DNA of 63,512 bases from Chlamydiae bacterium RIFCSPLOWO2_12_FULL_49_12 (GTDB lineage: Bacteria; Chlamydiota; Chlamydiia; Chlamydiales; Rhabdochlamydiaceae). Made by a program: the position numbers and the translations under genes. Of the stretch, positions 27,258 through 36,436 are shown in pieces; position 1 is the first letter of the stretch; each line of letters opens with the position of its first letter. The stretch is taken from contig MGME01000031.1 of NCBI GenBank assembly GCA_001796315.1, forward strand, positions 1 to 63,512, read 5' to 3'. The notes below the pieces were generated by a model. The model did no database searches. It worked only from the letters and a program-made list of their open reading frames with translations, and was not told the origin of the DNA.

Positions 27258-28529
27258 ATGAAACAGAATGTGATCGATTGTCTAAAGGAGAGGGGGCTTG
27301 TCGATGCGATGACAAGCAGCGATCTTTGCAAACGCGCCGAAAAGCCCTTAACCGTATACATAGGATTTGATCCGACCGCAGACAGCCTTCATGTAGGCAA
27401 TCTGGTTGGGATTGTAGCGTTGGGATGGTTCCAGAGATTTGGACACAGACCGGTAGCGCTTCTCGGAGGAGCGACGGGGCGCATAGGCGATCCTTCGGGG
27501 AAGAGTCAGGAGCGGCCGCTTCTCAGCGAGGCGATGCTGCAAAAGAATGTCGTCTCCATCGCGAAGCAGTTGGAGCAGATTCTAAAATACTCCGGAGCGC
27601 GCGCCCCGCTTGTCGTCAATAATGAGGAGTGGTTATCGAAATTTTCCCTCTTGGATTTTTTGCGCGATATCGGAAGGCAGTTTCGAGTGGGGCCAATGTT
27701 GGCCAAAGAGAGCGTACGCTCTCGCATGGATGCAGAGGAGGGGATGAGTTTTACGGAATTCTCCTATCAACTGCTTCAATCCTATGATTTTTATTATCTT
27801 TTGGAGCATCACGAGGTCTGTCTGCAGATAGGAGGAAGCGATCAGTGGGGAAATATCACTTCAGGGATTGAGCTCATCCGCAAACTTTGCGGCAAGACGG
27901 CCTTTGGGTTGACATGGCCGTTGCTCACGCGCAGCGATGGAAAGAAATTTGGAAAGACAGAAGAGGGGGCAGTATGGCTCTCTTCGGAAAGATCTTCTCC
28001 CTATCACTTCTACCAGTACTTCATGCAGATACCCGATCGGGATGTCACGAAGCTTCTTAGGATGCTGACTTATATGGATCTTGCGGAGATTAACGCCATT
28101 GAAGCTGCGATGAAGAGGCCCGAATATCTCCCCAATACGGCTCAAATGCGTCTGGCGGAAGAAGCGACGCGTCTTGTTCATGGCGAAGAGGGCCTACAAA
28201 GAGCGCTGCGCGTAACCCAGGCGGCAGCTCCCGGGAAAAAGGCCCTTCTCGATGCAGCCCTTTTGAAGGAGATTTCCTTAGATATTCCCCATCTTTTTCT
28301 TAAGAGAGAAGCGGTTCTTGGCTCAAAGTTCATCGATGTGATGGCGCTCTCCGGCGTTGTCTCGAGTAAAGGGGAAGCGACGCGGTTGATCCGAAATGGG
28401 GGAGCCTACCTTAATGAAGAAAGGGTGGAAGACCCTACTCTTGTTTTGGAAGAGAGCCATTTCATAGGGGGAGACTGCTTGCTGATCGCCTCCGGGAAAA
28501 AAAAGAAGGTTCTTATCCAGCTTAAATAA
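27258..28529 (+). CDS. tyrS: Tyrosyl-tRNA synthetase
   Basis: A 423-residue class I aminoacyl-tRNA synthetase. The HIGH-equivalent is DSLHVGN (His45), the KMSKS-equivalent is KKFGKTEEG (near 230), and the C-terminal S4 RNA-binding domain begins SKGEATRLIRNGGAYLN. Start ATG 27258 has a GGGAGG site directly upstream, the last bases before it belonging to the space after element C2. The F/KFGKT variant fits the bacterial TyrRS group. Confidence 0.96.
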   Translation: MKQNVIDCLKERGLVDAMTSSDLCKRAEKPLTVYIGFDPTADSLHVGNLVGIVALGWFQRFGHRPVALLGGATGRIGDPSGKSQERPLLSEAMLQKNVVSIAKQLEQILKYSGARAPLVVNNEEWLSKFSLLDFLRDIGRQFRVGPMLAKESVRSRMDAEEGMSFTEFSYQLLQSYDFYYLLEHHEVCLQIGGSDQWGNITSGIELIRKLCGKTAFGLTWPLLTRSDGKKFGKTEEGAVWLSSERSSPYHFYQYFMQIPDRDVTKLLRMLTYMDLAEINAIEAAMKRPEYLPNTAQMRLAEEATRLVHGEEGLQRALRVTQAAAPGKKALLDAALLKEISLDIPHLFLKREAVLGSKFIDVMALSGVVSSKGEATRLIRNGGAYLNEERVEDPTLVLEESHFIGGDCLLIASGKKKKVLIQLK

Positions 28530-28572
28530 AGCACTTGTCTGAAATTCAACGGGATACAACAATGAGATTATG

Positions 28573-28729
28573 AACCTGAGCCTAAAAACAGGCGGCAAGA
28601 TGCGCTGCGCGGCAAACTCCTATCGATTCTCGCGAGGAATAACATTCTTGAATACGAAGGATTCGTAAGCGAGAATCGATAGGGCAATGCCGCAACAAGC
28701 AGATTGCCGCCTGTTTTTAGGCTCGGGTT
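28573..28729. repeat. Element D, long two-step palindrome after tyrS
   Basis: Outer arms GAGCCTAAAAACAGGCGGCA (28578-28597) and the inverse (28705-28724) are perfect over 21 bp including the next base. Inner arms CCTATCGATTCTCGC (28619-28633) and the inverse (28669-28683) are perfect over 15 bp. The intervening sequence is unpaired. It lies between tyrS and the HU gene. One copy was seen here; it could be a miniature element or a strong terminator-like structure. Confidence 0.8.
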
Positions 28730-28794
28730 AATAAATAAACCATCTTCCCCGTAAGGGGAGTTTGACGAGGATCCATAACAAGGAGCTTAAGATT

Positions 28795-29124
28795 ATGGCC
28801 ACAATCACCAAGAAGAAGCTGGTACAGTTAATTGCCCAAAAATATGGGTTGCATCCCAATGATGTACGCAATGTCACTCAGGCTCTTCTCGATTTGATGA
28901 CGGACTCTCTTGCGCAGGGCGACCGGTTGGAATTTCGCGATTTTGGCGTCTTTGAGATTGTCGAGCGAAAACGCAAGATTGGAAGAAATCCAAAAAATGC
29001 AGCTGTTCCCATTGTCATCCCTGCCAGGTCCGCAGTGAAATTTACTCCCGGAAAAAAGATGAAGCAGCTTGTGGAAGAGAAGAAACACGAGACAGAAGAA
29101 TTTCGAGAAGAAGATTCTCAGTGA
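28795..29124 (+). CDS. HU/IHF-family DNA-binding protein
   Basis: A 109-residue histone-like protein. It starts MATITKKKLVQLIAQKYGL and has the DNA-arm motif RNPKNAAVPIVIPARSAVKFTPGKKMKQLV; the acidic tail (about 15 residues, EEKKHETEEFREEDSQ) is an extension. ATG 28795 is preceded by AAGGAG. It probably compacts DNA. The next gene starts on its stop codon (GTGA overlap). Confidence 0.92.
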   Translation: MATITKKKLVQLIAQKYGLHPNDVRNVTQALLDLMTDSLAQGDRLEFRDFGVFEIVERKRKIGRNPKNAAVPIVIPARSAVKFTPGKKMKQLVEEKKHETEEFREEDSQ

Positions 29125-30578
29125 TCTCTCTTTTTTCTTATTATCAGAAATGTTTTCGGCAGGCGGATTTTACCTATCCCTGGCATGAGGCTGTATTTTA
29201 TTATCTTTTTTCTGGAAAGTTCGATCCGGAAAAGGGGAGGATGCTTAAGGAAAACACACTCTCTCTGGACTTGAGGGAGTCTTCTGATTATGTGCTTTTT
29301 TTTCAGCGGTTTTTAACTCTCTCTTGCCTCTCTTTTTTGACTCAAACCTCATTTTCCCTAGAGCCTCTTTTTCAAAAAGCCCTCACACACCCCTATTGGC
29401 AGGGCTCGTCTCTTTGCTCTCTTTCCTTTCAGCTTTGCGCTCATTTGGGAGCATGGCATCAGAGAGAAGAGGCCATGCCCTCTCTTGAGCAAGATAAGAT
29501 CTGGTCGGGAGGGGAGCTCACTCTCCAGGAAGAGGCTGAATCAGCCCTCCTTAAAGGATGTTTGGGTCTTTTGAAAGAGGACAGCGAACTTCAAGAGAGG
29601 GCGCTTCTCCAGGCAGAGTGGATGCTCTCTCTTTTGGATCACGAGCACTTTCCCTTTTTTTCGCTTTTTTGCGCGGAAGAAAGCTGCGCCCCTCTCTCTC
29701 TTTTTGCCGCAAACCACGTTCTTTTTTGCCTCTGCGACTCTTTGACAAAAGAAGAGAAGTGGCATCTTGCGTCAATCAGGCAGCTGCACCATCTCGAAAA
29801 GTGCGGAACTCCGGCTCCCTCGGACCTTCCTTTGATTTTACCCCTTCTTTTGGCTCTTTTAAAACGGCTTGATCCCGGCCTCTCCTTTTGCGTGGAGAGC
29901 TCTTTTCTCGCCTCGCCTTTTATTTTTTCGCGGCAAAGACAAGCAAGCGGCTTTGCCTTGACCTTGCTGGGGAAAAATAGCGGGCTGGGAGCTTTTCATA
30001 AAAAAGGGGTCAAAATAGTCAATTGCGGGCCCTGGGCGGCACCTCTGGGAGAGTGCAGGAATTTTGGGATTCGACGTCTCGCTTTTCGAGAAAAGGAGCT
30101 CTTTTTCTCATTGAAATCAGATCTCATGCAGGGAGCGGGTTCTCCAAAAGATTTCGCTTCGCCTCTTGAGAGCGCCTCTTCATCCCTTGAGGGCTGGACT
30201 CGTCTGCAGCCGACACCCTCTTTTGTCGACGGCTGGATACATCTAAAAGCCCGGGAAGACAAAGAGCGCCTCAATCTGGATCTGACATTGAGCTCATCTC
30301 CGGATGCAGGGGTTCTCTTTTTTGCGTTCCTTGTCCAAGCAAAGGAAGCTCAAGTAGGACGCCATCGCTTTTTGCCTGCAACCATGCGTCATTATCTTGG
30401 CGAGAGCGCGCTTATCACCTTTTTTGCACAAGAGGAGAAGATTGAGATTGCTCTTTCTAAAAAAGGCGAAATTGAGCTGATCCCCTTGGGAGGAGGGCGC
30501 CACTTTTGGGGAGCAAATTTTTTACTTGCTCTCGCTTTTTCTTCCTCCCGTCCCTCTCTCTCTTGCTCTATCTGTTAA
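29121..30578 (+). CDS. Chlamydia-conserved hypothetical protein (CT266-like by position)
   Basis: A 485-residue protein starting at GTG 29121 over the HU stop. I do not recognise a domain. It has no signal peptide or membrane segment; the N-terminal half is Leu/Cys-rich alpha-helical (repeats of AEWMLSLLDHEHF-like segments), while the C-terminal half looks beta-rich (GGELTLQEE to WGANFLLAL). Gene order HU - this gene - (L,D-transpeptidase) - accA - MsbA-like matches what I recall for CT267-CT266-CT265-CT264, so it is likely the CT266 counterpart, of unknown function. Confidence 0.75.
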   Translation: MISLFSYYQKCFRQADFTYPWHEAVFYYLFSGKFDPEKGRMLKENTLSLDLRESSDYVLFFQRFLTLSCLSFLTQTSFSLEPLFQKALTHPYWQGSSLCSLSFQLCAHLGAWHQREEAMPSLEQDKIWSGGELTLQEEAESALLKGCLGLLKEDSELQERALLQAEWMLSLLDHEHFPFFSLFCAEESCAPLSLFAANHVLFCLCDSLTKEEKWHLASIRQLHHLEKCGTPAPSDLPLILPLLLALLKRLDPGLSFCVESSFLASPFIFSRQRQASGFALTLLGKNSGLGAFHKKGVKIVNCGPWAAPLGECRNFGIRRLAFREKELFFSLKSDLMQGAGSPKDFASPLESASSSLEGWTRLQPTPSFVDGWIHLKAREDKERLNLDLTLSSSPDAGVLFFAFLVQAKEAQVGRHRFLPATMRHYLGESALITFFAQEEKIEIALSKKGEIELIPLGGGRHFWGANFLLALAFSSSRPSLSCSIC

Positions 30579-30582
30579 ACGA

Positions 30583-30612
30583 TTGAAAAATAATCAGATT
30601 GTGTCATAATTA
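30583..30612 (+). promoter_or_regulatory. Putative sigma-66/70 promoter for the L,D-transpeptidase and accA
   Basis: TTGAAA, an 18-bp spacer, TAATTA lies directly after the previous stop codon and about 75 bp before the start of the transpeptidase gene. Both boxes are near consensus. This would drive the L,D-transpeptidase-accA pair. Confidence 0.5.
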
Positions 30613-30688
30613 GCCTTTATTAATGAGCGCATTTGGGCTCCGAAGAGAGTTTTGCAAATGGCTCTTGCGATAAAGAAAAGGGGGAGTT

Positions 30689-31720
30689 TTGTCTTTTCCA
30701 AGAATTCTTTTATATGGAACAATTATTTTATTTGGCGCCATGGGCTCTTTTGCTCTTATCAAGCGGCTGAAAGGGTCTCGAGAAGCGATCGAGCAAGCGG
30801 CGGAGATCTCACAAGACGAAAAGGAGCGGGAGTTGCTCAAACAGGTGGCAGCTCTTCCCAAGACCCCCGTTGCCTCCTTTACGGAGATTAAAATAGCTCC
30901 TCCTGCTCCTCTCGAGCCGGTTGAAGAAGAGGATTTTCCTGCATGCAACCGCATGCAGCAGCTCTTCTCTACGGGCCCTCATAAACTCCCTATTGTGGAG
31001 ACGATTACTTATACAAGCAACGTTCCCTGGCTCAAAGGAAGGCCTGCCTGGCTTGCCGATTATTCAAACTACTACAACACTTCGTGTCATTTCATTGCGC
31101 GCAGTTTAAATAAAAAACTTGATTATCTCTCTCAAAAAGTGTTTCCAGGAAGTAAATTTAATGTCTTTTCCAAGGATAAAAAGATTCAGTTTTATCTGCT
31201 GCTCGATCTTTCCAGAAGGAAGATGGGACTTTACTACATTGACCTGGATACGAATGAGCGCGTCTTGCTTAAGACTTATCTGGTCGGCGCTGGGAAGTTG
31301 GATGAGAAAAGACTGTCCGGCAGCTTAACGCCCTTAGGCAAGTTTTCCTTAGCGAATAAAATTGCGGTTTACAAGCCGGGTGATATCGGCTTTTTTCAGG
31401 AAAAAAGAGTTGAGATGATCCAAGTCTTTGGGACACGCTGGATTCCCTTTAAAGAGGAACTTGAGGGGACGACAGGACGTGCTAAAGGATTTGGCATTCA
31501 TGGAGCTCCCTGGCTCAAGGATAAAGAGACGGAAGGCTATCTTGAAAATCGCGACTGCATCGGAAAGTATGATAGTGGGGGATGTATCCGCCTCCTCCAG
31601 GAAGATGTCGAAGAGCTTGCCTCGATTGTCATGACCAAGCCCGCAGTCATTGAGATTGTGCGCAATTTCCGCACTGCGCGCCTGCCCGGCGTAGAAAAAG
31701 GCGAACCCCAACACAAATAA
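30689..31720 (+). CDS. L,D-transpeptidase (YkuD domain), membrane-anchored
   Basis: A 343-residue enzyme with an N-terminal anchor (about residues 6-24), a linker, and a YkuD domain (about 165-330). The catalytic pattern is GFGIHGAPW (His271) then SGGCIRL (Cys299), matching the HG...S-x-GC-x-R motif. It would make 3-3 peptidoglycan cross-links or attach proteins to diaminopimelate, in line with dapA/dapL in the window. The start is uncertain: TTG 30689 keeps the anchor and has GGGGGAG just before it; ATG 30740 would cut the anchor. Only 4 bp separate its stop from accA. Confidence 0.85.
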   Translation: MSFPRILLYGTIILFGAMGSFALIKRLKGSREAIEQAAEISQDEKERELLKQVAALPKTPVASFTEIKIAPPAPLEPVEEEDFPACNRMQQLFSTGPHKLPIVETITYTSNVPWLKGRPAWLADYSNYYNTSCHFIARSLNKKLDYLSQKVFPGSKFNVFSKDKKIQFYLLLDLSRRKMGLYYIDLDTNERVLLKTYLVGAGKLDEKRLSGSLTPLGKFSLANKIAVYKPGDIGFFQEKRVEMIQVFGTRWIPFKEELEGTTGRAKGFGIHGAPWLKDKETEGYLENRDCIGKYDSGGCIRLLQEDVEELASIVMTKPAVIEIVRNFRTARLPGVEKGEPQHK

Positions 31721-31724
31721 GACA

Positions 31725-32717
31725 ATGCCTCCTCCGGAAAAGCAGATTTTGGAGCATGAGAAAGAGATTGTCGCTTATGAGAAGACCATTGCGCAATTTA
31801 AGCGACAAAATGAAAAAAATCCCATTTCCACAGCTTCTGAAATTGCAAAACTTGAAAAGAAGCTCGAAGCTCTTAAAAAGAGAATCTATTCTCAGCTGAC
31901 TCCCTGGCAGCGGATCGCCATTTGCCGCCACCCTTCCCGACCCAAGGCGCTGGATTACATAAAAAATATCTGCAACGATTTCACGGAACTCTTTGGCGAT
32001 CGCCTCTTTCGGGACGATCGAGCCGTGCTTTGCGGATTTGCCAAAATCCAAGGCGTCAAAGTGATGGTAGTGGCCCAGGAAAAGGGAAGCGATACGGAGA
32101 GTCGTATTCGGCACAATTTTGGAATGCTCCATCCTGAAGGATACCGAAAGGCCTTGCGCTGCATGCGGCTTGCAGAAAAATTTCACCTTCCCGTCCTCTC
32201 TTTGATTGATACTCCCGGAGCTTATCCGGGGTTGAGTGCAGAAGAGAGGGGACAGGGGTGGGCCATTGCGCAGAACTTAAGGGAGATGGCGCGTTTGAAA
32301 ACGCCGATTTTTGCTCTTCTCATTGGAGAGGGCTGTTCGGGAGGGGCTTTAGGGATCGGGGTAGCCGATGTGGTCGCCATGCTGCAGCATGCCTACTATT
32401 CGGTCATTTCCCCCGAAGGGTGCGCCTCGATCTTGTGGCAAGATACATCTAAAAATGAAGAGGCTGCAAAAGCTCTGAAAATGCAGGCGGAAGACCTTCA
32501 GGAGATGGGGGCGGTTGATGCCGTCATCGAGGAGCCCTTAGGAGGTGCGCACCAAGCTCCGGAGGTCGTCTATCGCAATGTTCAAAACTTTGTTTTAGAA
32601 CAATGGAATCTCTTCAAATCGATCTCTCCTGCTCTTTTAATTGAGAGGCGCTATCAGAAGTTTCGCCAGCTTGGAAAATTTGCCATCGAAGATCCGCTCC
32701 ATTCCCCACGTTATTAA
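31725..32717 (+). CDS. accA: Acetyl-CoA carboxylase carboxyltransferase subunit alpha
   Basis: A 330-residue subunit of acetyl-CoA carboxylase that makes malonyl-CoA for the fatty-acid enzymes encoded at 53-56 kb. Motifs include [43 protein letters not shown] and [17 protein letters not shown]. Length is normal for AccA. It lies immediately downstream of the L,D-transpeptidase gene, an unusual partner. accD is not in this window. Confidence 0.96.
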   Translation: MPPPEKQILEHEKEIVAYEKTIAQFKRQNEKNPISTASEIAKLEKKLEALKKRIYSQLTPWQRIAICRHPSRPKALDYIKNICNDFTELFGDRLFRDDRAVLCGFAKIQGVKVMVVAQEKGSDTESRIRHNFGMLHPEGYRKALRCMRLAEKFHLPVLSLIDTPGAYPGLSAEERGQGWAIAQNLREMARLKTPIFALLIGEGCSGGALGIGVADVVAMLQHAYYSVISPEGCASILWQDTSKNEEAAKALKMQAEDLQEMGAVDAVIEEPLGGAHQAPEVVYRNVQNFVLEQWNLFKSISPALLIERRYQKFRQLGKFAIEDPLHSPRY

Positions 32718-32724
32718 CCAGCGG

Positions 32725-32753
32725 TTGCAAACAACTGCTTTTCTTCATAAAAT
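32725..32753 (+). promoter_or_regulatory. Putative promoter of the MsbA-like exporter gene
   Basis: TTGCAA, a 17-bp spacer, TAAAAT lies just after the accA stop. Transcription from here would place element B2 in the 5' leader of the gene at 33009, ending 7 nt before its ATG. Confidence 0.5.
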
Positions 32754-32836
32754 GTACACAAATGAACTCAAAATTAATTGCAACCTGGGAGCTGCCTCCT
32801 CGAAATGTGGCTGTCAAAAAACGTACAAAGTCGAGA

Positions 32837-33001
32837 TATACCGAACGCACTTCAAAAACTGGATTTGGGCCGACGCGAAAGCTCCCCCCGGTTCGATGAT
32901 CGCATCTTACCCAATATTAGAAATATGGGGCGAGATGCGATCGTCGAACCGCGAGGTTTTGGCGCAGGCGAAATTCCAATTTTTCAAGTGCGTTCGGTAT
33001 A
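32837..33001. mobile_element. Element B, copy 2 (165 bp)
   Basis: Same length and layout as copy 1, with tips TATACCGAACGCACTT. The inner stem has three differences from perfect pairing on the left side (TGATCGCATCTTACC against CGATCGCATCTCGCC). The loop CAATATTAGAAATATGG is exact. It is flanked on the left by CAAAGTCGAG (32826-32835), the element-A tip motif. The right tip is 7 bp from the start codon of the exporter gene. The 118 bp before it hold the putative promoter and no gene. Confidence 0.85.
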
Positions 33002-33008
33002 ACTGAAT

Positions 33009-34961
33009 ATGAAACTTTTATTAAAAGCTGCACTTCATCATCGCAAACATTTTACCCTTCTCATCTTTACTTTTTTAACCCTTTTTGCTCTCACCATTGC
33101 CTCGCAAATGGAGATGTTTGCACTAGGCATCCTCTCCAGTAATGGAGCCGATTTCTTTGCTCTCTTTTCTCCCAAAAAAGAGGAGGTCATCCGCTCCCAT
33201 GATGCGATCTCCTTACATGATGTGAAAGTAAAATGGCATGAGATTGATACAGAGGGAAGCGGCATCATCACTAAAGAAAAAGCCGCCGCCTACATGGAAA
33301 AGCGTCGAGAGACCAATCCCTTGAATTGGATCTTGCGCAACACGGCTAAGACATTTCATCTCTCCGATAATATCAATGTCCTCATCGGCCTGCTTGTGGT
33401 GATTGCCGTCTTTAAGGCGATCTGGCTCTTCTTAAGCCGGTTTACAACACAGCTCTTCGCTATCCGTATCAGCCGAGATTTAAGACAGCGCTATTTCGAG
33501 CACATCCAGTCTCTGCCGATGAGTTTTTATCAGGAGTACAATATCGGGTCGCTCTCTTCTCGAGTTGTCGGGGATGCGGGACAGATCGCCTCCTCTCTGA
33601 ATTCCTCTGTGACCAACTTCTTGCAAACCCCCTTTACCATTGTCACCAGCCTGCTTGTCTGTTTTTACCTCTCCTGGCAGCTCTCTCTTGTGATTCTTGT
33701 CGGCCTGCCCATGATCATCATGCCGATTGTCTTTCTTGCCAAGAGAGTGAAGAGGGTCACGCGACAATTGCAACTGAACCAAGAGCGGTTTGCATCCGTG
33801 CTGATCGACTTTCTGGCAGGCATCCAGACGGTGAAGATCTTTGCCATGGAGCTTTTCTCTCGAAAGAAATACGAAGAACAGAATGACCGTATGGCAGTCT
33901 TAGAGAGCAAAACGGCCAAATACGCCCTGCTTACACGCCCCATTCTCCATGCGATTACCACCCTTTGCATTGCAGGCGTGGTGATCTTTGGCCTATACAC
34001 CCTTGGGATGCCGCTTTCTCAACTCATTGTCTTTTCGGGCATGCTCCATCTGGCGTACGAACCCGTAAAAAAGTTTGCCGATGAAAATGCCAATATCCAG
34101 CGTGGAGTCGTTGCCGCAGAGAGAATGTTTGAGGTTTTAAACATCAAGCCCCACATTGAAGATCAGGATGGAGCCCTTGAGCTTTCCGGATTTAACGATT
34201 CGATTGAATTCGACCGGGTCTGGTTCCGGTATCAGGGAGAGTGGATCTTAAAGGACGTCAGCTTTACGGTGCGCAAAGGGCAAACCGTAGCCATTGTCGG
34301 ACCGACGGGAGCCGGGAAATCGACGATCGTTCAGCTCCTTCCCCGTCTTTATGAGGTGCAAAAAGGGGAGATTCGCATCGATGGAAAACCTCTTAATGCC
34401 TACACACAAAAATCTCTTCGCGAAAACATCGCCTTTGTCTCTCAAAGACCCTTTCTCTTCTACGACACAGTGGCTGCCAACATCTCCTTCGGGAGGCACT
34501 TCTCTCAAGAAGAGATCGAAAATTCGGCCAAGCGCGCGCATGCCCACGAATTCATCAAGGAGCTGCCGGACAAGTATCACACCATGCTAACCGACGCCGG
34601 GCAAAATCTCTCGGGCGGCCAGCAGCAGCGCCTGGCCATTGCCCGCGCTCTTCTGAAAGACGCTCCGGTTCTCATCTTGGACGAGGCGACCTCTGCGCTG
34701 GATGCCATCAGTGAGAATCGAATCAAATCAGCCATCTTTGATCTTCATGGAGAGGTGACGCAGATTCTCATCGCCCACCGCCTCGGCACCATTGAACACG
34801 CAGACAAGATCATCTACTTGGAAAAGGGAGAAAAGATCGCCGAAGGCTCCAAAAAAGAGCTTCTCAAACACTGTGTGGAATTCCGCCAGATGTGGGAGGC
34901 TCTCTATCGCACGGAAAAGAGCTCCAAACAGGAGAGCGAACTTCCTGTCACCCTTGGTTAA
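33009..34961 (+). CDS. MsbA-like ABC exporter with extended loop
   Basis: A 650-residue half-transporter: an N-terminal membrane domain (TM1 about 13-33, TM2 about 124-143, further TMs to about 360), then an ATPase domain with Walker A GPTGAGKST, signature LSGGQQQRLAIARALL, and Walker B VLILDEATSALD. In gene order it matches chlamydial msbA (lipid A-core flippase). The segment between TM1 and TM2 (about 90 residues) is long and includes IDTEGSGIITKEKAAAYM (residues 79-96), which resembles an EF-hand loop. No Shine-Dalgarno is visible because element B2 abuts the start. Confidence 0.85.
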   Translation: MKLLLKAALHHRKHFTLLIFTFLTLFALTIASQMEMFALGILSSNGADFFALFSPKKEEVIRSHDAISLHDVKVKWHEIDTEGSGIITKEKAAAYMEKRRETNPLNWILRNTAKTFHLSDNINVLIGLLVVIAVFKAIWLFLSRFTTQLFAIRISRDLRQRYFEHIQSLPMSFYQEYNIGSLSSRVVGDAGQIASSLNSSVTNFLQTPFTIVTSLLVCFYLSWQLSLVILVGLPMIIMPIVFLAKRVKRVTRQLQLNQERFASVLIDFLAGIQTVKIFAMELFSRKKYEEQNDRMAVLESKTAKYALLTRPILHAITTLCIAGVVIFGLYTLGMPLSQLIVFSGMLHLAYEPVKKFADENANIQRGVVAAERMFEVLNIKPHIEDQDGALELSGFNDSIEFDRVWFRYQGEWILKDVSFTVRKGQTVAIVGPTGAGKSTIVQLLPRLYEVQKGEIRIDGKPLNAYTQKSLRENIAFVSQRPFLFYDTVAANISFGRHFSQEEIENSAKRAHAHEFIKELPDKYHTMLTDAGQNLSGGQQQRLAIARALLKDAPVLILDEATSALDAISENRIKSAIFDLHGEVTQILIAHRLGTIEHADKIIYLEKGEKIAEGSKKELLKHCVEFRQMWEALYRTEKSSKQESELPVTLG

Positions 34962-35024
34962 GAAGTAGAGTTGTCTTTTTTTGGAGCAGTAAAAAAAGTT
35001 GATCATCAGGGCAGCGCAAGCGGA

Positions 35025-35432
35025 TCAAGTGCAACAGCCGCATTTCTTAGCGCCGGTACAGCAACACATCCATCCTCCAATGAGAGCAAGTCCGCCGCAC
35101 ACCCCTAAACCGACCTTTAACGCTGTACAGGATATGAGTGGTTGTGTGCCATCATCACATTCTCCAAAAATTCCAACAAGCAAACCAAACGCCCCCATGG
35201 CAACCCAGCTTATTCCACAGCATATTCCAACGGGACCGTGCCAACAGTCGCAGTGATACGAGGAATAGGAAGAGGAATATGAGCCTTGCGACGCAGAAGC
35301 TCTGCTTGCCGTAGAGAGAAGACTCATTTTTTCTGGAGGAATCACAACAACAGTACTGCCTTCAGGGAGCACAATCGTGCTGTCGGCAGATAATCTGTCA
35401 TAAGTGTAATTAGCATTTCCTACAATAGACAT
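35025..35432 (-). CDS. Cys-rich protein with paired transmembrane segments (Inc-like)
   Basis: A 135-residue protein with 13 cysteines. A serine/tyrosine-rich N-terminal region (ASRASASQGSYSSSYSSYH) precedes two hydrophobic segments (about residues 66-89 and 106-124) separated by a short loop, then a cysteine cluster CCCTGAKKCGCC. This bilobed hydrophobic layout is the hallmark of chlamydial inclusion-membrane proteins (type III effectors), which lack sequence conservation. The assignment is by layout only. It is convergent with the MsbA-like gene. Confidence 0.55.
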   Translation of the reverse strand: MSIVGNANYTYDRLSADSTIVLPEGSTVVVIPPEKMSLLSTASRASASQGSYSSSYSSYHCDCWHGPVGICCGISWVAMGAFGLLVGIFGECDDGTQPLISCTALKVGLGVCGGLALIGGWMCCCTGAKKCGCCT

Positions 35433-35529
35433 AATTTTCTCCTATGATATATAATTTATTTTTGTTCCTTGAGAGATTAAGATTAACATTGAAAAATTAT
35501 TATTTCGTAATTTTAAGTAGACAATCTTT

Positions 35530-36204
35530 TTAAACAACCTCTTCCAGTCTTGAATCAAAACTTGTCGCTTGTCCATTCGAAGCTATAAATTTCATTGTCT
35601 TCATTAAATAATCAAAAACAACTTCAGCTTGGTTTTTCTGGGTTGTAAATAATTTTAATGTTTCAGTAGGGTTTGCTTCTAAAAAATCTTGTGCTAATTG
35701 CAGCATCTTTGCCTTTTGTCCCGGTTTTTGAAATTCCCGTAAAGCATAAAGAGCTTCATTATCAAAACGTCCTTTCAGCATCATCAGGACATCCTGATCT
35801 TCATTTTGCAAATCACTGGAACGATCCGGATACGTACCTGTAAAGATCATACCAAAAACGTTGGATGCAGCAATGCTAGCCGCAATTAATGAAGCTGTAA
35901 GGGCAAATTGACCTGTATTATCAATTGATGAAACATAGTTTTTAAAAGGCAGCATGGCAGATAACGCTAAACCAACTGGTATTCCAATAATCACAGTATA
36001 ACCTCTCCATTTAAGCCATTTTTGCGCTTGCTCATGAGCTTTTCGAGCTTTTTCAAAAATGAGACATTGCGACTTGCTAAAAGGAAAAAATCCTTTAGTA
36101 GCCAAATGTTGAAGATCTTGTTCTCTTAAATCTACCCCATTCTCTTCGGATAAATATTTTGATTTTTCTAGGTTTTTAAAAAGAACTTCTAATACATAGC
36201 TCAT
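35530..36204 (-). CDS. Hypothetical protein with paired transmembrane segments (Inc-like)
   Basis: A 224-residue protein of unknown family. A charged N-terminal helix (about 1-66) precedes two hydrophobic segments (about 68-86 and 99-121, loop of about 12), then a charged C-terminal part. This is again a bilobed layout. It is noticeably more AT-rich than the surrounding genes, consistent with recent acquisition. It lies beside another two-TM protein gene and a DUF4143 remnant. A membrane effector is possible, not proven. Confidence 0.55.
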   Translation of the reverse strand: MSYVLEVLFKNLEKSKYLSEENGVDLREQDLQHLATKGFFPFSKSQCLIFEKARKAHEQAQKWLKWRGYTVIIGIPVGLALSAMLPFKNYVSSIDNTGQFALTASLIAASIAASNVFGMIFTGTYPDRSSDLQNEDQDVLMMLKGRFDNEALYALREFQKPGQKAKMLQLAQDFLEANPTETLKLFTTQKNQAEVVFDYLMKTMKFIASNGQATSFDSRLEEVV

Positions 36205-36436
36205 ATTTTTTTATTCTTTTGAAAATTCATTAATTTTAAAAACACATTGATTTTAGCTAAAAAATGTAACTAAAGAGTCTCGAAAACGCAAGAAAAAAAA
36301 TGCACAAGAAAAAAAGTCTGTTCTGTCAGCACACCATCCGAGGCGTCTCGTTCAGCCGTACGCAAGCGTGCGCATAACAATTGATCTTCACAAAATATGT
36401 ACAAGGGAAGATAGCAATAAAGGACAAAATCTTGCA

